This document shows positions 1 through 9,013 of a stretch of DNA of 64,000 nt, one piece after another. Source of the DNA: Methanoregula sp. (GTDB lineage: Archaea; Halobacteriota; Methanomicrobia; Methanomicrobiales; Methanospirillaceae); assembly GCA_041645435.1 (NCBI GenBank), contig JBAZQB010000001.1, forward strand, positions 682,001 through 746,000, given 5' to 3'. Under the pieces are notes generated by a model, which was given only the letters and a program-made list of their open reading frames with translations, had not been told where the DNA came from and searched no databases. Numbering within the stretch: the first letter of the stretch is position 1; each line of letters begins with the position of its first letter. Made by a program: the position numbers and the translations under genes.

Positions 1-783
1 GTATTAAAAATTTTAAAGCGCACGGGGATTTCCGGTGTACCGGTCATCAAGAACAAGAAGATCGTCGGTATCATAACAAGAAAAGATCTGCTGCGAAAAC
101 CCGAAGAGACCCAGCTGGGGCTTCTCATGACGGCAAAGCCTATCAGTATCGAACCCGATGCAAATATCCGTCAGGCTGCACATCTTCTCGTCAAGCACCG
201 TATCCGGAGACTGCCGGTGGTTGAGGATGGTCACCTGATCGGTCTTCTTTCGGTATCCGATCTCATTCATGCAATCGCCCAGATGAAGATCAAGGATGAG
301 ATCAAGACTGCCTACACGAGCACGACATTTGCTCTCTGGGAAGAGACACCGCTCCCGGTTGTCGGAAGAATCATGGAAATCTCCGGAGTCGACGCAATCC
401 CCATCCTTGATAATGAAAACAAACTGCAGGGTATCATTTCGGAACGCGATCTCATAAGGAGTTCCAGTATTGAAGATTCCGTTGGCGTGAGTGATTTCTC
501 AAATGGGACCGATGACGATGAATGGACCTGGGAGAGTATACGGGACAACCACACGATCAGTTTCGGCATATCAAAAGTCCAGCTTCCCAACCGTCCGGTA
601 AAACTGGCAATGGTCAAGAATGTGGTTGCCGTTCCGCACAACGCCGAAGTCAGCGAATGTGCCCTGAAGATGCGCAGGGCAAGAGTGGATCAGTTACCCG
701 TTATTAACGGAGATAAACACCTTGTCGCCATGCTCTTTGATCGGGAACTTATCCGGGCCCTCTGTAGTGAAGGGTCTGAATAA
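1..783 (+). CDS. CBS-domain protein (5' end cut by window)
   Basis: The reading frame is open from base 1 without a start codon, so the N-terminus lies outside the window; about 260 residues remain. At least three to four CBS units are visible. One ends near residue 30 (VPVIKNKKIVGIITRKDLL), followed by PISIEPDANIRQAAHLL, then a unit with AIPILDNENKLQGIISERDL, and a final one with DQLPVINGDKHLVAMLFDRELI. CBS pairs bind adenosine nucleotides or S-adenosylmethionine and act as energy-sensing or regulatory modules; no catalytic domain is visible in this part. An internal ATG at 127 is not the start, because CBS sequence continues upstream of it. The role in the cell cannot be told from the sequence. 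Confidence 0.9.
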   Translation, partial: VLKILKRTGISGVPVIKNKKIVGIITRKDLLRKPEETQLGLLMTAKPISIEPDANIRQAAHLLVKHRIRRLPVVEDGHLIGLLSVSDLIHAIAQMKIKDEIKTAYTSTTFALWEETPLPVVGRIMEISGVDAIPILDNENKLQGIISERDLIRSSSIEDSVGVSDFSNGTDDDEWTWESIRDNHTISFGISKVQLPNRPVKLAMVKNVVAVPHNAEVSECALKMRRARVDQLPVINGDKHLVAMLFDRELIRALCSEGSE

Positions 784-788
784 AAACC

Positions 789-797
789 TTTAAATTT
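789..797 (+). promoter_or_regulatory. TATA box upstream of psmB
   Basis: The AT-only stretch TTTAAATTT starts 6 bp after the CBS-gene stop. It would place a transcription start near 815-822 and leave a leader of about 50 nt before psmB. A second AT-rich stretch lies near 826-840. Assigned by eye from the archaeal TATA consensus. Confidence 0.5.
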
Positions 798-867
798 ACA
801 AATATCATCTAATACCTTACAGCGCTTTTAAAGAATTTTAGCGTTAATTTGTTTTTGGGGTGTTACT

Positions 868-1509
868 ATGCCTGAACAGTTACAGGAGTCCATGAAGGGA
901 ACAACAACCATCGGCATCGTTTTTAAAGATGGCGTGATCCTTGCAACCGAGAAACGGGCGACCATGGGCTACATGATCGCAAGCAAGAAAGCAAAAAAAG
1001 TGTACAAGGTGGCAGACCGGATCGGTATGACCACTGCCGGCGGTGTCGGGGATGCCCAGCAGCTCGCCCGTATCCTTACCGTTGAATGCAATCTCTACCA
1101 GATCCGGAGGTCGCGTTCAATCACGGTCGGAGCTTCAGCCACATTGCTCTCGAATTATTTAAACCAGAACCGGTACTTCCCGTACTACGTCCAGCTCCTT
1201 GTCGGGGGTATTGATGAGAACGGGCCCAGTGTATACTCCGTAGATGCAATGGGTGGCGCAACCAAGGAAGAAGAGATTGTTGCAACCGGCTCCGGCTCTC
1301 CCATGGCATACGGGGTTCTCGAAGACCGGTTCCGCAAGGATATGAATGAAGATGAAGCGATTGATATTGCAATACGTGCGCTGAAATCTGCCATGAAACG
1401 CGATGCAGGATCCGGAGAAGGTATCCATGTCGTCGTTATTACAAAAGATAAATACCAGGAAATGGGAGAAGATTCACTTCAAAAATATCTTGTAAAATCT
1501 CCCGCATAA
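868..1509 (+). CDS. psmB: Proteasome subunit beta
   Basis: The 213-residue protein is the catalytic beta subunit of the archaeal 20S proteasome, an N-terminal nucleophile threonine protease. A short propeptide (about 10 residues, ending MKG) precedes the mature N-terminus TTTIGIVFKDGV, whose first Thr becomes the nucleophile after self-processing. The conserved Lys of EKRATMG near residue 31, the SASATLLSNYL-like region and the GSG motif of ATGSGSPMAYGVLE fit the family. Length is typical. It lies 25 bp upstream of the aCPSF1/FttA gene, so proteolysis and transcription termination may share a transcript. The alpha subunit gene is not in the window. Confidence 0.97.
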   Translation: MPEQLQESMKGTTTIGIVFKDGVILATEKRATMGYMIASKKAKKVYKVADRIGMTTAGGVGDAQQLARILTVECNLYQIRRSRSITVGASATLLSNYLNQNRYFPYYVQLLVGGIDENGPSVYSVDAMGGATKEEEIVATGSGSPMAYGVLEDRFRKDMNEDEAIDIAIRALKSAMKRDAGSGEGIHVVVITKDKYQEMGEDSLQKYLVKSPA

Positions 1510-1534
1510 AACTTTTTTTAGGATGTTAATTATT

Positions 1535-3454
1535 ATGTTAATTGAAGAACGGCTCAAAGAGCTAAAAGACAAGATCAATGAAAAGGTGCCCCACGGCATC
1601 ACGGTGACGCAGGTAGAATTCGAAGGCCCCGAGCTGGTCATCTATACCGATGACCCGAAGCGGTTTGCTGACGAAGCAGACTTGATCAAGATCCTTGCAC
1701 GGGATTTACGCAAACGGATCGTTGTCAGGCCAACGATTTTAGAAGATCCCGAAAAAGCATACAATGAGATTAAGGCTGTGGTCCCGGATACCGCCGGTAT
1801 TACCGATATCTTTTTTGATCCTGATACGGGTGAAGTGCTGATTGAGGCAGAAAAACCCGGGGTTGTAATCGGTAAGAACGGTACCACACTCCGCGATATC
1901 ACCCGCCATATCGGCTGGACCCCAAAAGTGGTGCGGACTCCTCCCATTGAGAGTTCAACCGTAAAGCAGATCCGACAGTACCTCCGTTCCACAAACGAAG
2001 AACGTAAAGCATTCCTGCGCACTATTGGTCGCCGGATTCACCGGGATATTCCCGGTAAAGATGATACCAGCAAGGATGCCCTCAAACGGGATCACTGGGC
2101 ACGCGTGACCACGCTCGGCTGCTGCCGCGAAGTCGGCCGGGCCGCATTCCTGCTCACCACGCCCAATAGCCGGATACTGATCGATTGCGGCGAAAAGCCG
2201 GACAACCAGGGAGGTACGCCATACCTCTATGTCCCGGAGATTCACCCGCTTGCCCAGCTCGACGCGGTTGTTCTCACCCATGCCCATCTCGATCATTGTG
2301 CCCTGGTGCCCCTCCTCTACAAGTACGGGTACGAAGGCCCGGTCTATTCCACCCCCCCGACCCGTGATCTCTCGGCGATGCTCCAGCTGGACTATCTCGA
2401 TGTGATTCACAAGGAAGACCGGAAGGTTCCCTATTCATCCAACGAAGTCAAGACCTATATCCGGCATTCCATTACGCTCAATTATGGCAGTGTCACCGAT
2501 ATTGCACCGGATATCAAACTCACCTTCCATAATGCCGGCCATATCCTCGGTTCAGCCATTGCACACTTTCATGTCGGCGATGGCATGTACAACATCGCCT
2601 TCACCGGGGACTTCAATTATGCCAAGAGCCGTCTCTTCAATCCGGCCGTCAACCAGTTCCCCCGTCTCGAAGCACTCTTCATGGAGAGCACGTATGGCGG
2701 CAGCAATGATTTCCAGCAGCCCCGGACCGATGCCGAGGCAAAGTTGTACGAGACCATCAACGCCGTCCTCTCGCGGGGGGGCAAGGTCATCATCCCGGCC
2801 TTCTCGGTCGGACGTTCCCAGGAGGTCATGCTGGCACTTGAGGAAGGTATGCGCCTTGACAAGATCCCAAAGGTAAAGATCTATCTGGATGGGATGATCC
2901 GTGAAGCAACCGCTATCCACACCTGCTATCCTGAGTACCTTAACACGGAACTCCGGAACCTGATCTTCCGCGAGGGCATGAACCCATTCCTTGCCGAATG
3001 CTTCCAGCAGGTGGACTCGCAGGAACTCCGGGAAAAAGTCATTAACGGTGATCCCTGCGTGATCATCACAACCAGTGGTATGCTCAACGGCGGCCCCGTA
3101 ATGGAATATCTCTTAAACCTTGCACAGGATGAGAAGAACGCCCTCATTTTTGTCGGGTACCAGGCCGACGGTACGTATGGGCGGCGGATCCAGAAAGGCT
3201 GGCGCGAGGTGCCGATGGGACGAAAAGGGACCATTACTATCAACTTAGAGATTGTCACGGTTGACGGTTTCTCCGGTCACTCGGATCGCCGGCAGCTGAT
3301 GAATTATATCGGGCAGATCCAGCCCCGTCCCGAGAAAATTTTCTGCATCCACGGGGATGAAAACAACACCATCGATCTTGCAAGTTCCATCTACAAGCGG
3401 TACCATATCGAGACGCACTCCCCCATGAACCTTGAGACATACCGCATGGTCTAG
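1535..3454 (+). CDS. fttA: aCPSF1/FttA, KH-domain beta-CASP ribonuclease
   Basis: This is the archaeal CPSF73-like nuclease that cleaves nascent RNA at U-rich sites and terminates transcription. The N-terminal 150 residues carry KH-type RNA-binding modules (GVVIGKNGTTLRDI). A metallo-beta-lactamase domain follows with the zinc motif LTHAHLDHCALVP near residue 255 and TGDFNY later, then the beta-CASP region (ESTYGG, IIPAFSVGRSQE, ITTSGML, VDGFSGHSDR, IHGD). I chose the ATG at 1535 over the one at 1523, because only the later one has a GGATG Shine-Dalgarno-like element at suitable distance; this gives 639 residues, typical of the family. Confidence 0.95.
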   Translation: MLIEERLKELKDKINEKVPHGITVTQVEFEGPELVIYTDDPKRFADEADLIKILARDLRKRIVVRPTILEDPEKAYNEIKAVVPDTAGITDIFFDPDTGEVLIEAEKPGVVIGKNGTTLRDITRHIGWTPKVVRTPPIESSTVKQIRQYLRSTNEERKAFLRTIGRRIHRDIPGKDDTSKDALKRDHWARVTTLGCCREVGRAAFLLTTPNSRILIDCGEKPDNQGGTPYLYVPEIHPLAQLDAVVLTHAHLDHCALVPLLYKYGYEGPVYSTPPTRDLSAMLQLDYLDVIHKEDRKVPYSSNEVKTYIRHSITLNYGSVTDIAPDIKLTFHNAGHILGSAIAHFHVGDGMYNIAFTGDFNYAKSRLFNPAVNQFPRLEALFMESTYGGSNDFQQPRTDAEAKLYETINAVLSRGGKVIIPAFSVGRSQEVMLALEEGMRLDKIPKVKIYLDGMIREATAIHTCYPEYLNTELRNLIFREGMNPFLAECFQQVDSQELREKVINGDPCVIITTSGMLNGGPVMEYLLNLAQDEKNALIFVGYQADGTYGRRIQKGWREVPMGRKGTITINLEIVTVDGFSGHSDRRQLMNYIGQIQPRPEKIFCIHGDENNTIDLASSIYKRYHIETHSPMNLETYRMV

Positions 3455-3467
3455 TCTATAGGCAACT

Positions 3468-4556
3468 ATGAGAACCCGGCTCACTCTTTTTTTCGGCGTC
3501 TTTGCAGTGATGGCCCTTTCCAATGCCATCGTTCCCGTCCTACCAGCATTTGCGGATAGTTCTTCGCTGCAGGGTGCAATCTATGCAGCATATTTCCTGG
3601 GAGCCGTAGTCAGTACGCTTCCTGCCGGTATACTGTCTGACCGGATCGGGCATGTCCCGCTTATCCGTCTTGGCCTTATCACTACGGTAGTCAGCGGGAT
3701 GTTTCTCGCGCTTATCGGATCTCCATTCCTTATGCTGGCGATCCGTTTTATTGAAGGGATCGGGGCGGGGTGTTTTATTGCTGCTGCCATGTCGTATGTC
3801 AACTCTGTACCGGATCATCAACGTATGAGCGGGTACTTCATGGCGATGCTGAATGCCGGACTTGTTACCGGTCTTGTCGTTGCGGGCTGGCTGAGTGTCT
3901 TGTACCAACTCCCGGTAATCGGAATACTGCTGTTTGCCTCATGTTCTCTCATTCCCGCAGGTGCCAGCTTTTTCATCCGTGAGTCTCGGCAAGTCACACC
4001 CCGCAACGATACCCATCTCCTCCTGCCCCTGGTGAACGAATACCGCTGGCTCTGGTATTCTTCGATTATTATGGTCGGCATAACCGGTGTGGTCATCTCG
4101 TTATACCCTGAATTTTCCAGCGCATCTGCCGATATTGACGGGATCTGGATTGCATTGATGAGCGTTTCTACCATTCTCGCAGCGCTCATCACCTCCCGCG
4201 TATCGCTGCAACCGGTTCTTGCAATCCGCTGGTCAGCGGTCCTGATGGTTTTGGGAGTCCTTATCGCTTTTTATTCGCCAGTTGGTTTCATCGTCATAGG
4301 CGCACTTGCAGGAATTGTCATGATCGCCCAGATGGCATTTCTTGCCGGCAATAAAGCGCCCCAGGGTCTTGCCATGGGGCTGTTTTCTACAACCAGTTAT
4401 CTGGGTATGGCAGCACTTCCTTTCATTGCCGGTCTGATCGCAGACACTTTTGGTTTTTTTTCTGCATACTGTGCAGCGGCATTCTGTGCTATTACCGTGG
4501 CTCTTACCATTGGATTCTGCGCCTGTCATAAACCAGAGCCGGGCAGAGTCCGTTAA
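3468..4556 (+). CDS. Major facilitator superfamily transporter
   Basis: The 362-residue protein is hydrophobic throughout, with about 10-12 predicted membrane helices. The MFS motif A between helices 2 and 3 is recognisable (GILSDRIGHVPLIRLG, about residues 55-70). It is at the short end for a 12-helix MFS protein. The gene starts 13 bp after the fttA stop and may be read through from it. No substrate-specific residues are recognisable, so the transported compound is unknown. Confidence 0.85.
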   Translation: MRTRLTLFFGVFAVMALSNAIVPVLPAFADSSSLQGAIYAAYFLGAVVSTLPAGILSDRIGHVPLIRLGLITTVVSGMFLALIGSPFLMLAIRFIEGIGAGCFIAAAMSYVNSVPDHQRMSGYFMAMLNAGLVTGLVVAGWLSVLYQLPVIGILLFASCSLIPAGASFFIRESRQVTPRNDTHLLLPLVNEYRWLWYSSIIMVGITGVVISLYPEFSSASADIDGIWIALMSVSTILAALITSRVSLQPVLAIRWSAVLMVLGVLIAFYSPVGFIVIGALAGIVMIAQMAFLAGNKAPQGLAMGLFSTTSYLGMAALPFIAGLIADTFGFFSAYCAAAFCAITVALTIGFCACHKPEPGRVR

Positions 4557-4673
4557 AATCTTCAGTGATTCCACGGATCCCAAACACACCGGCACATGAA
4601 ACGTCTAGAGCGTTTTTCTTGGTAAAAAATGAATACATTCATCTGCGATTAAGGGAAATTTCGACATAGGATT

Positions 4674-5666
4674 ATGAAATCAAAAACAATTATTCTGGTT
4701 GTTCTCTTAGCCATTCTCACCATTCCCGTCGTGCATGCTGAGGATGCACAGGAATGGTATACCAAGGGGCAGAACGCGGCAATAGTGGGAAACTATGCTG
4801 ATGCCCTTACGTATTACAATAATGCGCTCGAACTTGACAAGAATTTTGCCGCTGCAATGGCGGGAAAGGCAGAGACCTTAAATGGTCTGGGACAATACGA
4901 ATCTGCCGTTAATCTATCCGAACAGGCTCTTGCGATACGGGCTTCAGATCCGTATGCATTGAATGCCCGGGCATATGGCCTGTTTAAACTCGGGAAATAT
5001 AATGAATCCGTGGTTGTCTATGATAAGCTCTTCACCATCCAGACCAACCGCGGAGATGCATACTGCAACCAGGGGTATGCTTATCTCCAGCTGGAGAAGT
5101 TCGATTCATCGGTTGTCTCCTATGATCGCTGCACAACACTTGACCCCCTTAACTTCATGGCCTGGAACTACCAAGGACTGGCTTACATGGGCAGCCAGAT
5201 GTACGACCAGGCGCTCAATTCCTTTAACCGGGCAACCGGAGTAACCATAACAAACGCAACCGTCTGGAACAACAAGGGACTCGCCTATGTCCAGCTGGGT
5301 AAATCGCAGGATGCATCCGAGTGTTTCAAAAAAGCCCTCGGCATTGATCCGAATTTTGCCGATGCAAAAAAGAACAGAGAGAGTATGGTGGGAAAACTCC
5401 AAATCGTAAACATCACCGGCACCATCACCCCTGTTGTCACAATAAGCCGGATCGGGACGTTTTACACAACGGCAACACCCGTACTGGTGCAGACAGAGAT
5501 AACTTCCCCTTCACCAGGGGTAACCGCAGCAATCACATCAGATATTACTGCAGTTGTAACATCGCCAGTGCCAAAGAAAACAACGTATTCATCAGTCTCT
5601 TTCCTGACCGTGCTTGGTGCGCTGGTTGTGGTGTGCGGTTTGATTCTTGTATTGAGAAGAAAATAA
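4674..5666 (+). CDS. Surface-anchored TPR-repeat protein
   Basis: Residues 1-22 form a signal peptide ending VVHAEDA. Residues 25 to about 245 hold roughly six tetratricopeptide repeats, seen in recurrent patterns such as GNYADALTYYNNALELD, GKYNESVVVYDKL and YDQALNSFNRAT. A Thr/Pro/Val-rich linker (about 255-305) leads to one C-terminal membrane helix and the basic end VLRRK. The repeats would face outside the cell, held by the C-terminal helix, and probably bind a protein partner. No enzymatic motif is present. The gene stands alone, with about 115 bp upstream. Confidence 0.85.
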   Translation: MKSKTIILVVLLAILTIPVVHAEDAQEWYTKGQNAAIVGNYADALTYYNNALELDKNFAAAMAGKAETLNGLGQYESAVNLSEQALAIRASDPYALNARAYGLFKLGKYNESVVVYDKLFTIQTNRGDAYCNQGYAYLQLEKFDSSVVSYDRCTTLDPLNFMAWNYQGLAYMGSQMYDQALNSFNRATGVTITNATVWNNKGLAYVQLGKSQDASECFKKALGIDPNFADAKKNRESMVGKLQIVNITGTITPVVTISRIGTFYTTATPVLVQTEITSPSPGVTAAITSDITAVVTSPVPKKTTYSSVSFLTVLGALVVVCGLILVLRRK

Positions 5667-5764
5667 TCATACCAATCTAATTTTATTTTAAAAATCCGAA
5701 ACGACGATCCGGTTCTCATTCGGCAAATCCACAGATCCTGCACCCGTAATTCTCCCGACATTAA

Positions 5765-8350
5765 TCAAATTCGCCGGTTAACCGTCTGGATCTGTGCCTG
5801 CTGCCGCATCATCTCTTCTGCCCGTTTGCGCTCGGTGATGTCAAGATACGTTCCCAGCACGCCGATGATCTCTCCCCCGGCATCCCGCAACGGAACTTTG
5901 CTTGTCAGGAGTTGAATTCTTTCACCAGTCGATGAGGTCTGCGGTTCTTCGAAAAGGAGTTTTGGTATTCCGCTCACAATTACTGCCCGGTCATCATTAC
6001 GGTACATATCGGCCTGATCACGCCAGCCCATTGCATAATCATCCTTGCCGATAATATCCTCCGGTTTATTAAAGCCGGCATCGCGGGCAAACGCAGTATT
6101 GCAGCCAAGATAAACTGAGTTTTTATCCTTCCAGAAGACCCGGACGGTGATGGAATTAAGTATGGCCTCCAGGATCTGGCGTGATTCGCGCAATGCCTTT
6201 TCTCCCAGTTTACGATTAGTAATATCACGAATATGGGAAAGCCAGATCCTCTTCCCATCGTAGGTAACCAGGTGACCGCTGGATTCGACCGGGATGGTCG
6301 TGCCATCCTTTCGCAGGAGCCGGGTCTCAAAAAGGAGTGATTCCTTGAATTCTGCCTGACGGATTATCTCTCCGAGCATGGGATGAAGTTCCGGGGGCAT
6401 AATTTCAGGGGGACCCATGGTGAGCAGCTCCTCACGGCTATATCCGAGCATGCGGCACGTAACCTGGTTCACGTCAATGAACCGGCCGGGTAACTCATCT
6501 GTAGTCAGGGTATGCAACAAAATGGCATCGTTTGCCCAGTCGAACACGTTACGGAATTTTTCTTCGCTTTTTCGCAGCGCCTCTTCGGCCAGCTTGCGCG
6601 CAGTGATGTCAACAAGGAGGTGAACAGCTCCGGAAAATTCACCACTATCAGAAAAAACCGGATCAACCGCAGCAACAAACCACTGGTCACCGATCTTCAG
6701 TTCAAGGGTCTCACGCTGCCGGCTTTTTTGTGCTTTCACGTTCGGGCAGTCCTCGATCGGGTAGACGGTACCATGCAGGATCTCGTAACAATACCTGCCA
6801 TCAATCTCATCTGCTGGTTTTCCGATAAATGTTTCAAAGGCACGGTTGTACCGGACAATCCGTCCCTTATAGTCGAGCAGGAAAACCACATCAGTAATAG
6901 CATCGAATGTCGTCTGCCATTCCCGCCCGATCTTCCGTATGGTATCATCGGCTTTTTTGCGCCCGGTGATGTCGGTTGCAAAACAGCAGCAGTACTGTTT
7001 TTCCTTAAACTCAAGGTAATTGAGAACAATCTCAACCGGGATATCGCGCCCTTCGCGGGTCTTTATTGCGGTTTCGAATATGTACTGATGATTCTGACGG
7101 GTGGTTTCCCAGATCTCGTCCCATGTCAACAGGAGGCTTCCGGCAAGAAGATCCGTAAAATTTTTTACAACCAGTTCACGGTAGGAGTATCCCAATACCT
7201 GCCGGGCTTTCTTGTTCATATACACAAACCGGGCCTCGCGACTGATCCAGATGATCATGTACGAAGCATTGTTCATCGCAAACTGGGTAAACTGGAGCTG
7301 AAAATCAGCTTTCTCGCGATTGGAAATATCGGTATAGATCTGTTTATTTAACTCCTGGATCTCGATCTTGTGCTGCCGGATTATCTTCTCCAGTTCATCT
7401 GCGTCTCTGCTGACTTTCTCTTCAAGTTTTTTTATCTCAGTGATATCAAGGCCTGTTCCCTGGTACCCGGTAGTCTGGCCATCCGGGTTGAATATCTCCC
7501 GGAATTTCCATCGCTGCCACCTTGATTCCCCCATAGGAGTAATCACCTTGAATTCCAGTGATGCAACCGGGCGGGCAGGATTCAGTGTGGAGAGACAGTT
7601 TTTGATTTTTTTATACTCGCTGTCGGGAACCGCTGGCCGCCACTCATGACCGAGCAGATCGGTTATTGGCTTCTGCAGCAGCTTACCATAAGTCAAGTTG
7701 ATGTAGGTGAGTGTTCCGTCCGGTTTGAAACGGCAGATATATTCTACCTCATCCATTTCAACAAGCAACCGTTCAGCACCGGTTTCCGGGTGAGTGGGAT
7801 ATTGGGTGCCAGCTGTTATATCAGCAATAAGGGCAACGCCGGGATCCCCGTTTTCAAAAAAGACCGGGCTGAAGATGAATGTGCCCGGCAGGGATCGATC
7901 CGGAAGCACCAGTACCGTAGAAATCCGGATCTCTTTGCCTTTCAGGCCATCACGGATGAGATGGGACAGGTCCGGGTGCGATTCCAGAAAAAACGGCAGT
8001 TGTTCAACTGTTTTTCCTATGAGATCTTTTTTAGGCACCTGAAGGAGTTCCCGGAACGGTTCATTAATATCGATAACAATGAGGCCCTGGCTGAATATGA
8101 GGACATTGTTTTTTCCGATTTTTAGAACTGCTGCTGCGGGCAGTTTGTTTGCAAGCGTATAGATCCTGGCAGATCCATACTGCCTGACCGTGACCCTTCC
8201 CAGCATCTGGAGCATATCGAGATACTTGGCAACCGAGTTCCGGTTCATACCCAGCGTGGTTGCGATTGCCTTGATACTGAGCCCATCCGTATTATTCGCA
8301 AGCAGTTTCCTGATGGCATCAACCTCATCCGGGAATTTATTTACTGCCAT
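5765..8350 (-). CDS. HTH plus multi-PAS regulator without kinase domain
   Basis: The 861-residue protein begins with a winged-helix or MarR/ArsR-like DNA-binding domain (about residues 5-70; LSIKAIATTLGMNRNSVAKYL is the helix-turn-helix). About six PAS units follow, most closed by a PAC signature such as GTGLDITEIKKLEEK, LLVDITARKLAEEAL or HIRDITNRKLGEKAL. A coiled coil lies near residues 305-345. It ends just after the last PAC with no HisKA or HATPase domain, so it is not a kinase as encoded. It probably couples small-molecule or redox sensing by PAS domains directly to DNA binding. Direct repeats upstream (8394-8416) are a candidate autoregulatory site. Confidence 0.88.
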   Translation of the reverse strand: MAVNKFPDEVDAIRKLLANNTDGLSIKAIATTLGMNRNSVAKYLDMLQMLGRVTVRQYGSARIYTLANKLPAAAVLKIGKNNVLIFSQGLIVIDINEPFRELLQVPKKDLIGKTVEQLPFFLESHPDLSHLIRDGLKGKEIRISTVLVLPDRSLPGTFIFSPVFFENGDPGVALIADITAGTQYPTHPETGAERLLVEMDEVEYICRFKPDGTLTYINLTYGKLLQKPITDLLGHEWRPAVPDSEYKKIKNCLSTLNPARPVASLEFKVITPMGESRWQRWKFREIFNPDGQTTGYQGTGLDITEIKKLEEKVSRDADELEKIIRQHKIEIQELNKQIYTDISNREKADFQLQFTQFAMNNASYMIIWISREARFVYMNKKARQVLGYSYRELVVKNFTDLLAGSLLLTWDEIWETTRQNHQYIFETAIKTREGRDIPVEIVLNYLEFKEKQYCCCFATDITGRKKADDTIRKIGREWQTTFDAITDVVFLLDYKGRIVRYNRAFETFIGKPADEIDGRYCYEILHGTVYPIEDCPNVKAQKSRQRETLELKIGDQWFVAAVDPVFSDSGEFSGAVHLLVDITARKLAEEALRKSEEKFRNVFDWANDAILLHTLTTDELPGRFIDVNQVTCRMLGYSREELLTMGPPEIMPPELHPMLGEIIRQAEFKESLLFETRLLRKDGTTIPVESSGHLVTYDGKRIWLSHIRDITNRKLGEKALRESRQILEAILNSITVRVFWKDKNSVYLGCNTAFARDAGFNKPEDIIGKDDYAMGWRDQADMYRNDDRAVIVSGIPKLLFEEPQTSSTGERIQLLTSKVPLRDAGGEIIGVLGTYLDITERKRAEEMMRQQAQIQTVNRRI

Positions 8351-8393
8351 TAGATATGCTTCACTGTATTCTTACTATAAAAAGATAGCGCAT

Positions 8394-8416
8394 ATGCCAT
8401 GCACCAATGCCATGCA
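8394..8416. promoter_or_regulatory. Direct repeat, candidate operator of the HTH-PAS gene
   Basis: The decamer ATGCCATGCA occurs twice (8394-8403 and 8407-8416) at a 13-bp period, 43-66 bp upstream of the minus-strand start codon at 8350. On the minus strand it lies between two AT-rich, TATA-like stretches (about 8370-8382 and 8420-8435). The regulated gene encodes an N-terminal helix-turn-helix, so autoregulation is a reasonable inference. No binding evidence exists here. Confidence 0.4.
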
Positions 8417-8592
8417 TTCAAATATATTTATATTATGCATAGATACAATACGAATCACCCCTTAATAGGGTGCGGCAATCAGGCCCGGTATCCTCCGGAA
8501 TCTGACAGGCCAGAGAATCAACAAGAATCTGCCTAGTGTCTGTTTGGCATAAAGACGATAGGGACAAAGCGTGGTGAGAACGATAAAAGACA
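8417..8592. other. Intergenic region without a recognisable gene
   Basis: This stretch lies between the promoter side of the HTH-PAS gene and the leader repeat of the MEQKE-type ORF. It contains the AT-rich block at 8417-8450 and otherwise no supported coding frame, hairpin or RNA gene that I can see. Confidence 0.4.
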
Positions 8593-8636
8593 CCATTTCG
8601 TGAAAGGGAATATTGTCAGCCCGGGGAATGGGAGAC
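8593..8636. repeat. Leader repeat, copy 1
   Basis: A stretch of about 44 bp beginning CCATTTCGTGAAAGGG and ending CCGGGGAATGGGAGAC resembles 8948-8992 at roughly three quarters of positions. Both copies lie directly upstream of a gene start: copy 1 before the small ORF at 8651 and copy 2 before the chemoreceptor at 9014. A shorter related piece (GAATGGGA then TCTG) precedes the second small ORF at 11797. The function is unknown; it could be a duplicated promoter-proximal or leader segment. Confidence 0.5.
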
Positions 8637-8650
8637 CTCAGAGATCTGGT

Positions 8651-8959
8651 ATGGAACAAAAAGAGCTGTTACAAAAAAATGCAGCACTCTGGATGCATTA
8701 CTCCAATCTTTCGATGGGCATAAATGCAAAAAGCATTTTTCCCGATAACGGGGCTGAATATAAAACAAGGATGAGATCAGAATCTCCCATTAATTTTTGT
8801 GCCTCGTCATCATTGTTTCAATTTTTGTTTCATAATTTGACAATTAGGGAAGAGTCTATACCCCATGTTATGTATTCGTCTGCATACGGCAACCTGCCGG
8901 AACTGGCACCTCCCTGGCAGGAACCGACCGGGGGAGAACGAAAAACCGCCCTTTCGTAA
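8651..8959 (+). CDS. Small ORF, MEQKE family copy 1 (possibly decayed)
   Basis: I do not recognise this family. Residues 1-35 (MEQKELLQKNAALW then MHYSNLSMGINAKS and DNGA) match the N-terminus of the small protein at 11797-12000 at about 70% of positions, and the DNA is similarly conserved. After DNGA the two diverge completely, and the rest of this 102-residue frame looks like non-coding sequence read by chance. This copy may therefore be a truncated duplicate whose original end has been lost. The start at 8651 is supported because DNA similarity upstream contains an 11-bp gap, which is not a whole number of codons. Confidence 0.4.
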   Translation: MEQKELLQKNAALWMHYSNLSMGINAKSIFPDNGAEYKTRMRSESPINFCASSSLFQFLFHNLTIREESIPHVMYSSAYGNLPELAPPWQEPTGGERKTALS

Positions 8960-8992
8960 GAGGGGATATCGCCGGACCGGGGAATTGGGGAA
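8948..8992. repeat. Leader repeat, copy 2
   Basis: This degenerate direct repeat of 8593-8636 runs from CCCTTTCGTAAGAGGGG to CCGGGGAATTGGGGAAC. It ends about 20 bp before the chemoreceptor start, just upstream of the strong Shine-Dalgarno stretch AAGGAGGAAGGAAG. Confidence 0.5.
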
Positions 8993-9013
8993 CATGAAGG
9001 AGGAAGGAAGTGT

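Noticed and set aside
6512..7351. Plus-strand ORF of 279 residues opposite the multi-PAS gene
   Set aside because: Lies entirely within a well-supported coding region on the other strand and has no domain pattern.
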